Positions 33,040 to 43,583 of a stretch of 64,000 nucleotides of DNA are shown piece by piece. Source of the DNA: Armigeres subalbatus (Eukaryota; Arthropoda; Insecta; Diptera; Culicidae); the NCBI RefSeq assembly GCF_024139115.2, contig NC_085141.1, forward strand, positions 399,616,042 to 399,680,041, given 5' to 3'. Numbering within the stretch: the stretch's first letter is position 1; the number at the start of each line of letters is the position of its first letter. The notes below the pieces were generated by a model, which was not told the origin of the DNA, made no database searches, and saw only the letters and a program-made list of their open reading frames with translations. Position numbers and translations under genes: made by a program.

Positions 33040-33640
33040 CACGGTAAAAAATATACACGTCCATGCGAACTGTTCTGCATTAGAATACGCACTACTTTGG
33101 AATCAAATCAATATCAATAGCTGAGCTCGTCGCATTCAAAGACCACCACTTCCATTTGACGTGCACAATGTTTTGAATATAAAACAACAAAATAAAAAAA
33201 TTGAATTACCTCAGCTCAGATTTGAATAACATACCTTTGCTTGAAAGTCCTTCGTCTTACCATGACTCCATCTCACACTTCGAAATACCTTGTGGAATAA
33301 GCAGAACAGATGAAAGAACTGTCATCTATTTTTAGAACAACACCAATATCGCTCCACTCTTAAATCAATAGCCTTGAACCTGTGAATTCAATAGCATAGC
33401 ACTTTCAATTCTAGTGGAGACATTATTGGTGCTGATCGAAGTGCTAATCATTTCAACATCTAGTGAGTAGCACTTTGATCAACAGTGTTGATGTTATGGA
33501 ATTGTCTGCATTCAACACACTTGTCAAAGGTGTGACACCACTTCCAAATCAAAGGAATATCATTTTCAATAATAGTGATTTTAAAGTTGATCATTCAATA
33601 GATGGAACAGTTAAATTGAGCGTGTTGATTTTTTACCGTG
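33040..33640. repeat. 601-bp MITE at the end of RNase H, TA duplication
   Basis: Ends CACGGTAAAAAATATACACG and, inverted, CACGGTAAAAAATCAACACG, with TA on both sides (33038-33039, 33641-33642). Removing it restores V-V-A-D-A-I-S-R, the usual gypsy motif at the RNase H-integrase junction. An internal CAACACCAAT...ATTGGTGCTG mirror is also present. Confidence 0.9.
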
Positions 33641-35106
33641 TAGCTGATGCCATATCAAGAGCTCCACTGGACGAAAAGCACTCAGAAGATTGTTTTGATA
33701 AGCGAAATATCTATTGCGTTTTCAATGAAATGGAGTCATTAAACATGAGCAGCTATCTCAGTATCACCGATGAACGACTCAACGAAGTGATAGCGGAAAC
33801 AAGTGTTGATCCTACCATGCAGATACTCATCCAGTACATCAAACAAGGCTGGCCATCTTCTATCGATAAAATTCCTGATGCGGCTAAAGTGTACTTTAAG
33901 CATCGCGACGAGCTGTGTACACAAGACGGAATAGTTTTTAGGAGTGACAGAATTGTCGTTCCACACACATTGAGGAAGAAACTAACGGAAAAAGTCCATC
34001 TAAGCCACAATGGAATTGAGGCTACTTTAAAGTTGGCCCGTGCGAACCTGTTTTGGCCAGGAATGAGCGGTCAAATAAAAGATGCTGTAATGCAATGTGA
34101 GATTTGTGCTAAGTTTGCTCCTTCACAATTGTCACCAGCTATGAAAAGCCATGTTGTACCTGTGCACCCATTTCAAGTAGTTTCGATGGATGTATTTGTA
34201 TCTGGGGGATAAAAGGAAGTTCTTGGTAACAGTAGACCATTTTCTTCGAAGTCGATATTCTGAAGGACCTCACTCCACAAAGCACAATCAAGGTTTGCAA
34301 AAACTAACTTCTCTCGCCACGGTAGACCTCAATTGGTCGTTACAGATAATGGGACAAATTTCATCAACAAAGATTGGAAGCAATTCGCTCAAGATTGGGA
34401 TTTTCAGCACACAACTTCGGCTCCACATCATCAACAAGCTAACGGAAAAGCAGAAGCAGCAGTGAAGATTGCCAAACGTTTGCTTCAAAAATCCAAAGAA
34501 TCTGGTGTGGATTTTTGGTACGCACTGCTACATTGGCGGAGCGTGCCGAACAAAATTGGCTCGAGCCCTGTGGTGCGAATGTTTTCGCGAAGTACGCGAT
34601 GCGGAATACCAATGTCGGCAGAGCACCTCATTCCAAAATCAGTCTGGCGTTCCGGAGACTATTGAAAGGAACAGACGAAAGGCGAAGTATTATTATGACA
34701 GGAAGACTCGAAAATTACCTACTTTGGAAACAGGAGATCCTGTATATGTGCAACTCCATCCGGAAACTTCAAAGCAGTGGACACCGGCCAGCATCGACAG
34801 CAGGTTGAATGAGCGTTCCTATATTGTCGATGTGAACGGTGCAAGTTATCGACGGGATCTGGTAAACCTAAAACCACGTAAGGAACCGGTAGTCACGCCT
34901 ACCCAGCCATCAAGCGCTCCAGATTTACTACCAGCAGTCGTTCCGGACAAATCTACGAAGCCATCCTCGGTTGTGTTTGACACACTAAACTGTGACGAAA
35001 CGATTGAGACAGCATCAAGTCAAGAGCCTGCGAATGAATCATCTGCTCACTTCTAAAGCTTTTTAATTTGATAACCAAAGTCACCTGTTGTAACTTTATT
35101 GGGGGG

Positions 35107-35412
35107 TGTATTGAAGTTTTTTAAAGCTGTTTCTAAAACAAATCTAATACATTTAAATTCATGAGTTTTAATTCGCCATAATAATCATCAGGCGATAACA
35201 ATACTTCCGCCATACCAACAAGCATTTGTTTACTTTGCTCGATAGGTAGACGGTTTGACAGTTCAATAGGTAGATTTGGCTTCACTCTTTGCGTAACTCT
35301 ATATATAATAGACTCTGGATTTAAGTTAGTTACTTTGCTCGCGCACGGTTGAGACGTGAAATAAAGTTGTCCTCTCGAAACGTGTTTATTTTTATTTCTA
35401 CGAAATAAAACA
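35107..35412 (+). repeat. 3' LTR (306 bp)
   Basis: Starts TG after a six-G purine run (35101-35106) and ends CA. A TATA box (CTATATATAATAG) lies at 35300-35311, and an AATAAA signal at 35361. The U3 part (35107-35317) has no counterpart at the 5' end of this copy. Confidence 0.88.
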
Positions 35413-36324
35413 AGTGTGATATAGGGAGGAGGGGTGATGAAATGGCTGAATTTTACGTTACGTGATTGGTGGACTTTCTTTAAGGAAAATTCCTTTGATT
35501 ACGCCACGCGAAACCTGATATATTTTAGTTCTGCAGCTTTTTGTATATAAAAAAAACAATGGTATTTAGTTTGCAAGTTCAAATTTCTAGGACCCCCTCC
35601 CCCTTTAAGAGTTACGTAATCTTTGAACATTCCCTAATATATGTTCATTAAACATCAATTAAATTTTATTAACTCTTATCTGTGTTAATATATACTTGAA
35701 GCACATGATTGGATAAATGCGTACTCTTACCCCACCCGATGCGCACTCTTACCCCACCGGTGGGGTAAGAGTGCGTTTTTCACGTGCCTTGCAATAAGGG
35801 TTCTACTAAACCGAATCACAATAATTTCAATGTTTTTCCACTGGGTAACATAGAGGAAGAGTATACGAATCGTCGACATTGATTTGATATGCAGAAGCTT
35901 GCTTCATAAGGGTCACATGATCGATTGAAAACTAAGTGCGTACTCTTGCCCCACTCTACTCTATGCGTGTGCTCCCGATGAAGTTGAGAGATTTGCAGTT
36001 CCACGAACCGAGTATCCAATCGCTAGTCCCTTTTCGTCGCAGTGGTCTTCGCCGATGGTTCCGGTCCGTACTCTCTTGTTGATTGTTCGTTGCTTATGGT
36101 TTTTTGAAGGCTGGCTTGCAGGGCCTGACACCAAACCCCCTAAATTTCCGGAGGACCATTGTACACAGTTTCACTTAGAGTCCCGCGCTGGCACTCGGAC
36201 GATGGCTCCTAACATGGAGAACAGACGCTCAGTAAGATTTGCACCTCTGGAGAGGAGCAAATCCCCCCCCCCCTTCCGGGGTTGGTTACCCGATCTTCCC
36301 TAAGGTTGCTCGTATCGACCCGAT

Positions 36325-36414
36325 AACATCCTAGACCGGACCTAGAATCGAACTCACCATCTCCGGATTGGCAATCCTACGCCTTTGCTCGGAAGCCTAC
36401 TGGACACCCCAATA
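36325..36414 (-). other. tRNA-like module at the 5' end of RTE copy 2
   Basis: On the minus strand the sequence GTCCAGTAGGCTTCCGAGCA then GATTGCCAATCC then TGAGTTCGATTCTAG resembles a tRNA: a recognisable B box (GAGTTCGATTCTAG against GGTTCGANTCC) and a possible A box (TAGGCTTCCGAGC). It directly precedes RTE 5' sequence. It may be a SINE-like promoter on the element or a separate tRNA-derived SINE at that boundary. Confidence 0.5.
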
Positions 36415-36640
36415 GGTGTGTAAATTCAATAATCTCCTTGAATTACTAATGTTGAATAATGTTTATTTTTTTAACATTCAAATTGTTAGAATTAAAGAGA
36501 ATATTTTTTTAAATTCCTTGTTTTTTTGAAAACGAGTTTCCCCTGGATTTTGAACTGAGTCGGATTTTTAAACTGAATTTCCACGTTGAACTCTTAGAAA
36601 TTTCTTTTTAAAGAATACCCTGTTGGGATTAAAAATTTAC

Positions 36641-37495
36641 TGTGAAATACTTGAAAAACATCCAGAGAATTTTCTGAAGGAACGTCCGGATAAATATCTA
36701 GATCAACTTCCGGATAAATTCTCGATGGAGCTTCTTATAACTTTCTTCTGGATGAAGCTTCTTATTATTTCTGAAAGTCTCCTAAAAAAATCCTGAGGAA
36801 TTCCTGTTGGAACATCCAAAGGATTTACTAAAGGAACTTCTGGAGAAAGTTCTGAAAGAACTTTCGGAGGAATACTTGGAAGAACTTAAGGAGGAATTCC
36901 TGTAGAATCTTCCTGGAGGAATACCTGAAGAATTTTCCTGATGAATTTCTGAAGGATATTCCTGAGGAATTATTGAAGCAATTTCCGGTAGAATTCCAAA
37001 AGAAACTTCTGGAGAAATTCTTGGAGGTAGTTGGAGAAGCTTCTTGAGGTATTGCTGCAGAAAATTTCGAAAGAAAACCTGGAAGAAATAGAAGTATACT
37101 TCCGAATTCATTCTTGGAGAGTAATTCGGCAACCTTGAAGGATCTTCCAGAGGAGGAACATCCGGAGGAATCCCTGGAATAGCTTCCGCAGAAATCCCGG
37201 GGGAAAACTTTTAAAAGAATTCCTGAAGGAACTATTGGAGGAATTCGTGAAGGAACTACCGAAGAAGTTCTGGAGGAACTTCTGGAGGATCTTCCAAATG
37301 AATTCCTGGAGGATTTTTCGAAAAAAATCCCTGAAACTTCCGGACAACTTCCTGGATGAATTTCGGAAAGAATACCAGAACGTATGTTTGAAGAAATTTC
37401 TAGAGGAATTCTCAGAGAAAATACTGGAAGAATGTCCAAAGATATTTCTAGAAGAATTACCAAAGGAATTCAAGGAAGAATTTAACGAAAGTGTG
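36641..37495 (-). repeat. Degenerate short-palindrome array, purine-rich on plus strand
   Basis: The same words as at 9.2-10.5 kb (GGAGGAATTCCTG, AACTTCTGGAGGA) recur at approximately 12- or 24-base spacing. Open frames on both strands are repeat artefacts. Confidence 0.8.
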
Positions 37496-37812
37496 TAACA
37501 AGTTTCCTCTGATTTTGCTACTTAGTCTGTTCCGGGAGAAATAACAAAACTAACACTGAATCTTTTCAGCAGATCGCCATTTATTTTTGTTTACTGCGAT
37601 GCAGCTTGAAGCTGGAATTTTAGTCACATTAGCTTTAGATTAAAACAAAGAAATTCAAACTTACATTTTTCAGTATTTTAGAACAACGGAACAAAAGGTT
37701 ATAGCTCTGTACGGTTGCACGTTTACTTTAAAAATGGCTACCAGTAGGAAAATATCGATTTCAGTTTCTTCACTTCCGCTTTGCTCGACGAGGTACCGTA
37801 ACTTCTTAGTGT
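37496..37812. other. Spacer without recognised gene
   Basis: AT-rich. No gene, RNA or repeat structure recognised. Confidence 0.5.
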
Positions 37813-38326
37813 CCAAACACAATGTGAACGGCAATCCGGCAGAACGGAACTGCGGCAGAGCGGAATTGTTCTAAAACTGCCGTTGCCGTTCTGCCGTTGC
37901 CGCTTTGCCGCTAACCAACCCACAATTTGAACGGTTCAAAGGCGATACTGACAGTTTAAAATAGCCACAAACAGTTTATTTTTGTAACATTATTGTCATT
38001 ATTTTCACTCTTATTAGTATAATAAAAGGAGGGCACCATGACTTGCTGTTTCTTTGAAAATATATACATTCGTAAGCAGATTTTCAGGCAAAAATATATT
38101 TGTTTACAAATTATCTTAAAAAGTACCTCAGGCATTCTCATTCGTTGATCTTGATTGGGACGTTTGACATTTACCGCTTTGCTGTTCCGCCAAGTTCCAA
38201 ATTTTTGAGATTTAGTACAATGTCACTTTTGCCGCAGCGCTGTCATTGTGGGCTGCACCATATAGTTCCATGTGTTGGAAATTTGTCGTTACCGTTCTGC
38301 CGCATTGCCGTTCACATTGTGTTTGG
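37813..38326. repeat. 514-bp MITE with ~38-bp inverted ends
   Basis: Ends CCAAACACAATGTGAACGGC and its inverted counterpart, continuing through GGCAGAACGG, are nearly identical. GCCG-rich subterminal words (TGCCGTTCTGCCG, CCGTTGCCG) repeat inside the left side. No clear target duplication was found. Confidence 0.78.
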
Positions 38327-40271
38327 GCTTTTACGCTAGGTGTCAATCGGCCTGACTGCTCCGTGCTGCCAGTTTCCGACATAGTCTTTAATTAAAATTC
38401 CCTCGAATTTTTTGTGGAATTTCTCTGAATTTTTTTAGGAACATTTTCACGTAGAAATTTACCATGGAAATAATGAGAAATAATTATTTAACACCAGAAC
38501 AAATTCAATTTTTTGTTGACATCCCAACTAACAATTTTGGTGCTAAAAGCTTCAACTTCTATAGCCTTTGGCTGTATTATATTTGAATAAAAGCAGCCAA
38601 TACTGAATAAAAGAAAAGCCTTCGCAAATAATCCCTTAAACTTCGACCCGACTATTACACAAATATCCATCAGCTAGTAAGTTTGTGCCGAATATATTTC
38701 ACCTTTTACCGTTTATCCAGCTATCATATAGTTATAAAACAGCTCTGTCTGAATTAGCAACAAAGCTTATCGGTTAAGAGCTCATGTATGTAATTAAGTT
38801 GCTTGTTAGCAACTTCCTATATTACGGTGAGTAGCATTCACAATGAAAATGTTTTCGCTGTTGTTATAGCACTAACAATATAGCGTAATGGCGCTATAAA
38901 TGAACTAACGAAGCTTTTAGGCAACTTTGATATCTTTGAAGATTACACCACGTTTAAGTAAACCTTATACTGCTTCTTTTAATAGCTTATCAGTATGGAA
39001 CGTAAAACCGCAATGTTTACATTTGATTTTTGTTGCCGGAGCTGTGTATGGGCTATTGATTTCTGTAATGCAGCTACAAAGGTATTCACCTGCTCTTATA
39101 GCAACTGACAAAGCGCTGTCATCAATGCTAGCAGATAGTGTAATAAAACAAGCCATTTAGAAGCGATATTGCTGTTGACGGCTACTGTTAAACGATTAGC
39201 AGCAGAGTAGCATCTATACAGATCGAGAAAATGTTGCCTAAAAACAATTTCAGCGATTGATGATGCATAAAAGTTAGCCCACAGAACATGCTGACAGATG
39301 TTTGAATAATGGTTGAAATAATGCTGAAAGCATACTTTTTAAGCTTATGTACTGAAAGCAGCATGTAGGCCTCTTTCTAACGTTTATACAGCATGAATCT
39401 GAAAATTGCGTTAGTAAAACAACCTATAGGGTATGCGAAGAAGCACATCCATAATTTTCTTTGTTATTTACATATGTCAAAGTGACGGTGATGACAGAGC
39501 AGCGGCCATTGAATCAGGAGATCAGGAGTTCGAATCTAGGTAGCAACAAAATTGATATTTGAGTTTTCACAAAAAAAAAACATTAAATAAACTCTCCTCT
39601 CAAATAATATTTAATCAATTCAGTGGCTGTATAAAACTTATTTAACAGATTTAAAAAATCTGAATAAGCGCCATTGAAGCGAACTATATTATTCCGTGTA
39701 TAGTAGAAAATCGAAAATTTGTTTTCAATAAAATGAAATATCTGCAGTTATCAGACGTCGCAACTCATTTCTGATTAGTGCGCATGATAGTACATCCATG
39801 CGTGCATGATGCGCACTACTAATGAAATATTTCAAATTGTCGCGACTCGCGTCGCAGCGCGAGTGCTCAATCGCGCGGTCCGGTTTGGTGCCGGCCCGAC
39901 AATACTAAATGGTATAATAAGGATTGAGAAAAAATTGTGTAACATGCTGTAAAGTAGTTGTGCAGGCACGTCAAAAACAGCTGAATAGATTCGCCAGATT
40001 TGCTGGTAAAAGCATTGAATAGAAGTTATTGATCATATGTATAGCACACATATTCAGCTTGAAGCCGTATAGACGAATTGAAATAACATTTACATTGACA
40101 TCAAATGTTAGTTGGGATTCGTAAAAATTTTCTATTAAAGTTAATTAAGACAATTTTCTAGAGGAAATTAAAAGGGATTTATTGTGAGAATTCAGAAGAA
40201 CTTGTGGAAATTAAGGAGAATTTTAAATTTAAATTTTGGAGGATTCCCTTTATATTTTTTTATGGAAATTA
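38327..40271. other. Intergenic, AT-rich, with one palindromic repeat
   Basis: No supported gene. Between 39757 and 39850 lies a diverged copy of the palindrome seen at 46016-46104 (GTCGCAACTC, TAGTGCGCAT / ATGCGCACTA). A possible B-box (GAGTTCGAATCTAGG, about 39529) may mark a tRNA-derived SINE scrap. Confidence 0.5.
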
Positions 40272-40541
40272 TCTTCTTCTCTTATATATAAAAATGAAAT
40301 GGTCTGTGTTCGTATCCGCATAACTCGAAAACGGCTGGTTGGATTTTTTTCATTTCTTCAGCAGAAACATTCGTTATAGTTTCCGACGGGTTTATATGAT
40401 ATTTCCTAATGCGAAAATTACGAGTAAAGTTGAGCAAACCGTGAATAACTAAAATTGTGATTCCTATGCGAACTTTGCATGGGCAGTTCGGAACGCACAT
40501 TCTCGCCTACTGTGCAGGACAACGTCTGCCGGGTCGACTAG
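40272..40541 (+). mobile_element. Short non-autonomous Helitron
   Basis: Starts TCTTCTTCTCTTATATATAA after an A and ends GCCGGGTCGA then CTAG (40538-40541) before a T, the A/T insertion context of Helitrons. A small GCAG/CTGC hairpin (GTGCAGGACAACGTCTGC) precedes the end. Related copies lie at 12.7, 13.6 and 19.1 kb. Confidence 0.8.
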
Positions 40542-41982
40542 TTAGATATAAATTTTGAACTGAATTCCCAATTTCAATTCTCTTGAGTTTAGACAAGAAA
40601 TTCCTCATCATTTTCATCGGAAATTCTCCTTATTTTACACGAAAATTTTAAATTTTCACAGAAAATTCTTTTAAAAATTCACAGAAAATTCAAAGAGTTT
40701 CCCGACGGATATTTAGAGGAAAGTCACATGGAAATGCCGAAAACAACAAAAATAATTCAGAAGGAATTAAGATAAAATTCAGGTTCTAGCTCAACGTCAA
40801 CCGTATAGACTAAATCAAGTCATAGAAGAATTAAATCAATTTTTGCGTTCTGATGTAATACATAATCAAAATACTTTTTAACATACACGTGAAAAACGCC
40901 GCCGGCGCCAAGGAAAATTCAAACAAATTCAACCAGCGCACAACTCAAAGTTAAGTGCGTATGAGGTCTGAAATACGTTGCAGTTATTAGCCCACTAGTG
41001 TAAAGGTATTTTCATGTTTGAGATTCTAGGCCTGAGACAAAGACTTTTATGACTTTTGTAATTTTGTTTGTATAATTGCCTTTTTTACATATTATAGAAG
41101 TCGCAGAATTTAAAGGTAAAAATAAAATTGTATTTTCAATTCGCTTGCTTATTGATTGTTTTCAAGTATCTTCAAATAAGAAGATAAGTCTTCAAATGTT
41201 TTGAAAAGTTTTCAAAATGTCTTCACGAAATAAATGTCTTCACAGAGATTCAAATGTCTTCAAATTGAAGACATGTCTTCAAATCTGGCATCTCTGCGAG
41301 AGAGAATGAGAGTAAGATGTTGAGAGATTGAGCGAAATTTTTCTTAGGCCGGGAACTGGTTTGGAAGTGGGCCGGATATGCAATCGCTATGACTGAAATG
41401 AGTGCTGCACATCGTTAATTTAAATCAAATGAAAGCTTTTTCAAACGATGTTTACCAAGAAAAGCTATTTTTAAGCAGAAGTGAACCCCTTTGCAGTATT
41501 GCACGGCCCACTAAATTTAGGAAAAGTTGCTTAATGTCATAAATATCAATTAAATAATGCAGTCGTATGCATGTTAGGCCGGAAATGGGGTAAGAAACCC
41601 TACTCAAATAAATATTATTTCCTAATACACTTCAATGCCGTCAACCTTTGTCACGCCGAAATTGATCTTTTTATCGATTTTGGAAATAATTGGAAAATTT
41701 TGTATGACTCAAAGCAGTAAAACTTATGAATCCCTTACAATGTTTCGTGATTTTTCAACGAGCCTATGAGAAAAAGAAACATACTTCTCACTTGTATCAG
41801 CTTCTCACTACTATGAGACCTTTCTTCTGCAATGGACATCAACTTCTCATCTCATTCTCACTCAGCCCACATTTTTCCATCACAACAAATAAGCAGCAGG
41901 CTGACAGCCTCCTATCCGCCTATTTTCAGCCCGTTCCAGTCAATAGAAATCTGTCAAAGTGGATCCATTTGGCTTATCCGAC
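40542..41982. other. Intergenic stretch, with 5' UTR of the following gene at its end
   Basis: AT-rich, no gene. A cluster of TCTTCAAATG-type words and the palindrome ATGTCTTCAAATTGAAGACAT lies at 41160-41290. The last 150 bases are likely promoter and 5' UTR of the gene starting at 41983. Confidence 0.5.
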
Positions 41983-42480
41983 ATGATCAAATTCCTGGTA
42001 AGGTCACGCAAAATTTATTTTTTATTGTTTCATAATTCGCTAAATCGCATCGCTAGAAATCTTGATAGTTGCACCGTCACTAGTTCTAAGCATCGTGAAT
42101 TTGATCCAGCTATTACATAAGCAAGTGAAGTGTGCGAAATAGTTATTTTTAGAAATTAATATCTTCACTTTCATCTTGGCTTTCTGTTTGCCCTTTCCCT
42201 ACAGGACGTAATATTTACTTTGACTAATTTTCTTTTTTCTTATCAAATTATTTTAGCTGACTTTTGGCGCCGGTGTTTACACCGGTATATACATCACCCA
42301 GAATTTCGAGGTAACTTAACTTTTAATAATAAATTATCAATTTCATCACGTGAAAAATCCGATATTGCATCATTTCTTTTTATACAAATGTAGGTTCCAC
42401 CTGTCGACGAACCAGCGAAGTTATGGGCTAAGACCTCTGAGAAAGTGAAAGAATTCCTGGACCAAAATAAAAAGCCTTAG
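41983..42480 (+). CDS. STMP1/Mitolamban-like mitochondrial microprotein, 51 aa, three exons
   Basis: Spliced coding sequence: 41983-41997, 42257-42310, 42394-42480, all joined in phase 0 at good sites (GTAAGG donor and TTATTTTAG acceptor; GTAACT donor and AATGTAG acceptor). The product begins M-I-K-F-L-L-T-F-G-A-G-V-Y-T-G-I-Y-I-T-Q and continues N-F-E-V-P-P-V-D-E-P, ending in a Lys-rich amphipathic tail. It matches the family layout of vertebrate STMP1 (47 residues): a short membrane segment, the motif G-x-Y-x-x-Q-N-[FY]-[DE]-[VI]-P, and a charged tail. STMP1 is an inner mitochondrial membrane microprotein linked to respiratory complex III. Polyadenylation signals (AATAAA) lie at about 42658-42678. 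Exons are each too short to be found as single ORFs. Confidence 0.85.
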
Positions 42481-43583
42481 GGTTCTGTTCGGTGGTGATG
42501 TTTTTACCGTTTAAATTTATGCGTTTAGATCAGAAAGAACCTCTCCGAGGCAGAGAATCGTTCCTTTATTTTACCTCACTGAGTATATAAATTGCTGCTC
42601 GAAGCAGATTCTAAAACTTGCTTTTGTATTGTTGTTTGAGAGATGATAAAGTAATAAATTATTTATAAAGAAATAAATTGTGTTTGCTGAGCATGCTTTT
42701 TATGGTTTCTTCAATTCAATACAACCTTTCAAACTGAAAGACTCACTTGTTGTCACCCCTAATCATTGTAATAATCATTCCAACTTTTTTTTAGATGTTC
42801 TTATTATAGTCTTTAGATTTGCAGTCCTCGCCTGGCTTCTCTTTTATTTTTAGATGTTTTATATACGTTCCATACGTAGATCCAGATTTGCTCCAAATGA
42901 AATGGAATAGAAAAAATGATGTGAGTGCACTTTCTCTAATAGTTTCTAGTGCATTATTGTATGTGGGCTATATACATGTAATGCCAAAAATATGGGATTG
43001 AAATAAATGCATGCTTAAATTGTTGCTACTTGTGTTACGTTGCGATTCCCACTGACGAAGTGCCGTTTGTCCTAAGGACCTATAGGAAGTAAATGGTAAT
43101 AAAATTAGCAAGTTGGAAACGCTAAAAAAATCGGTTACCTAAATATTATAGCAATAGCTACCGCCCGAAAGGCTAAAAACTTTGAAGAAAACAAAGGACA
43201 CGCACGATTGTGCTTTGCCTTTTTTATGTATCACATGTACAAAGGTACCTCACAAAACATCCAAATAGAAAAGCAGCTTCAGCTCATTCAATCACGTTAC
43301 TCATATAATTGAGTTCCAAGGCGAACCTGAATTGCCTTTGATTCAATCCTCGTAATAAATAGTTACCCGTATCCTTATTCTAATTAACTGGATGGCCCAT
43401 TCCATGAATCAAAATCTCTAAGGACTAAAGCATATAAAGAAATAAATTCAGTAACTAAGGAATGTTCTTTCGATTTAAAAACTTCCACCTAATATTTAAC
43501 TAACCGTTGTTTCTATCAAAATCTTGCTTTATCAGAATTTTCAGAAATAATATATAATTTTGCTGCTTAGATAGTCTCCTATC
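42481..43583. other. Convergent intergenic region
   Basis: Lies between the 3' ends of the plus-strand STMP1-like gene and the minus-strand EMC4 gene. AATAAA signals at about 42658 and 42673 serve the first gene. A 60-codon frame at 42819-43001 has no recognisable domain. Confidence 0.6.

Larger units (their letters stand above)
30894..35056 (+). pseudogene. Ty3/gypsy pol (protease, RT, RNase H, integrase), disrupted
   Basis: Protease: C-E-L-D-T-G-A-N-A-S-L-V at about 30948, the D-T-G active site intact. RT: I-C-L-D-P-I-P-L-N-K-A-L and the catalytic box C-L-A-D-D-V-L-I at about 31825. The frame stops at 32054, then RT thumb R-F-I-G-M-L-N-Y-F-G-R-Y resumes in another frame to 32242. RNase H (I-E-C-D-A-S-S-F-G-L-G-A-V) follows the MITE at 32439 and is interrupted twice more. 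Integrase: the H-H-C-C zinc finger (H-L-S-H-N-G-I-E-A-T, C-E-I-C) at 33995-34115, a stop at 34210, then the core with T-D-N-G-T-N-F-I and A-N-G-K-A-E at about 34336-34455, a further shift at about 34660, and a carboxy end to 35056. Confidence 0.88.
29593..35412 (+). mobile_element. Ty3/gypsy LTR retrotransposon, broken by three nested insertions
   Basis: Order: partial 5' LTR (29593-29686), primer-binding site, gag (29917), protease-RT-RNase H-integrase (30894-35056), polypurine tract and full 3' LTR (35107-35412). RT and RNase H before integrase is the Ty3/gypsy order. Coding is interrupted by a MITE in the RT-RNase H link, a 196-bp insert with 10-bp duplication, a 601-bp MITE at the end of RNase H, and frameshifts in RT and integrase. 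It is dead. Confidence 0.9.
27390..35961. mobile_element. Pogo-like DNA transposon remnant (host of further nested insertions)
   Basis: Ends GTGTAGAGTGGGGCAAGAGT and, inverted, GAGTAGAGTGGGGCAAGAGT are each next to TA (27388-27389, 35962-35963), and the empty site is restored when the insert is removed. The 15-base word GGGGYAAGAGTRCGC recurs at least eight times: four near the left end (27400, 27416, 27756, 27779 areas) and four near the right (35718, 35740, 35761, 35938 areas), as transposase-binding repeats do. A scrap resembling the pogo transposase carboxy end lies at 27800-27934. Its own sequence is about 27390-28070 and 35430-35961; the middle is inserted material. Confidence 0.82.
24884..36414 (-). 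mobile_element. RTE-clade retrotransposon, copy 2, split by a pogo-like element
   Basis: On the minus strand the element runs from about 36414 (tRNA-like 5' end) to a TGAAATGAATATC tail at about 24884. Positions 27388-35963 are foreign: joining C-G-G-C-G-A-G plus TA to T-G-C-G-T-G restores the element sequence. The order is a 5' untranslated region (36.0-36.4 kb), a start of ORF with W-N-C-K-S-L-N at about 35990, the APE endonuclease (26.8-27.2 kb), RT (25.4-26.6 kb) and the C-terminal tail (24.9-25.4 kb). A 96-bp hairpin MITE sits in the RT at 25896-25991. Confidence 0.88.

Noticed and set aside
36782..37498. Frames of 211, 121 and 116 codons
   Set aside because: Same repeat family as at 9-10 kb; both strands open at once.
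39520..39560. tRNA gene suggested by GAGTTCGAATCTAGG
   Set aside because: Only a B-box-like word; no cloverleaf could be folded around it.
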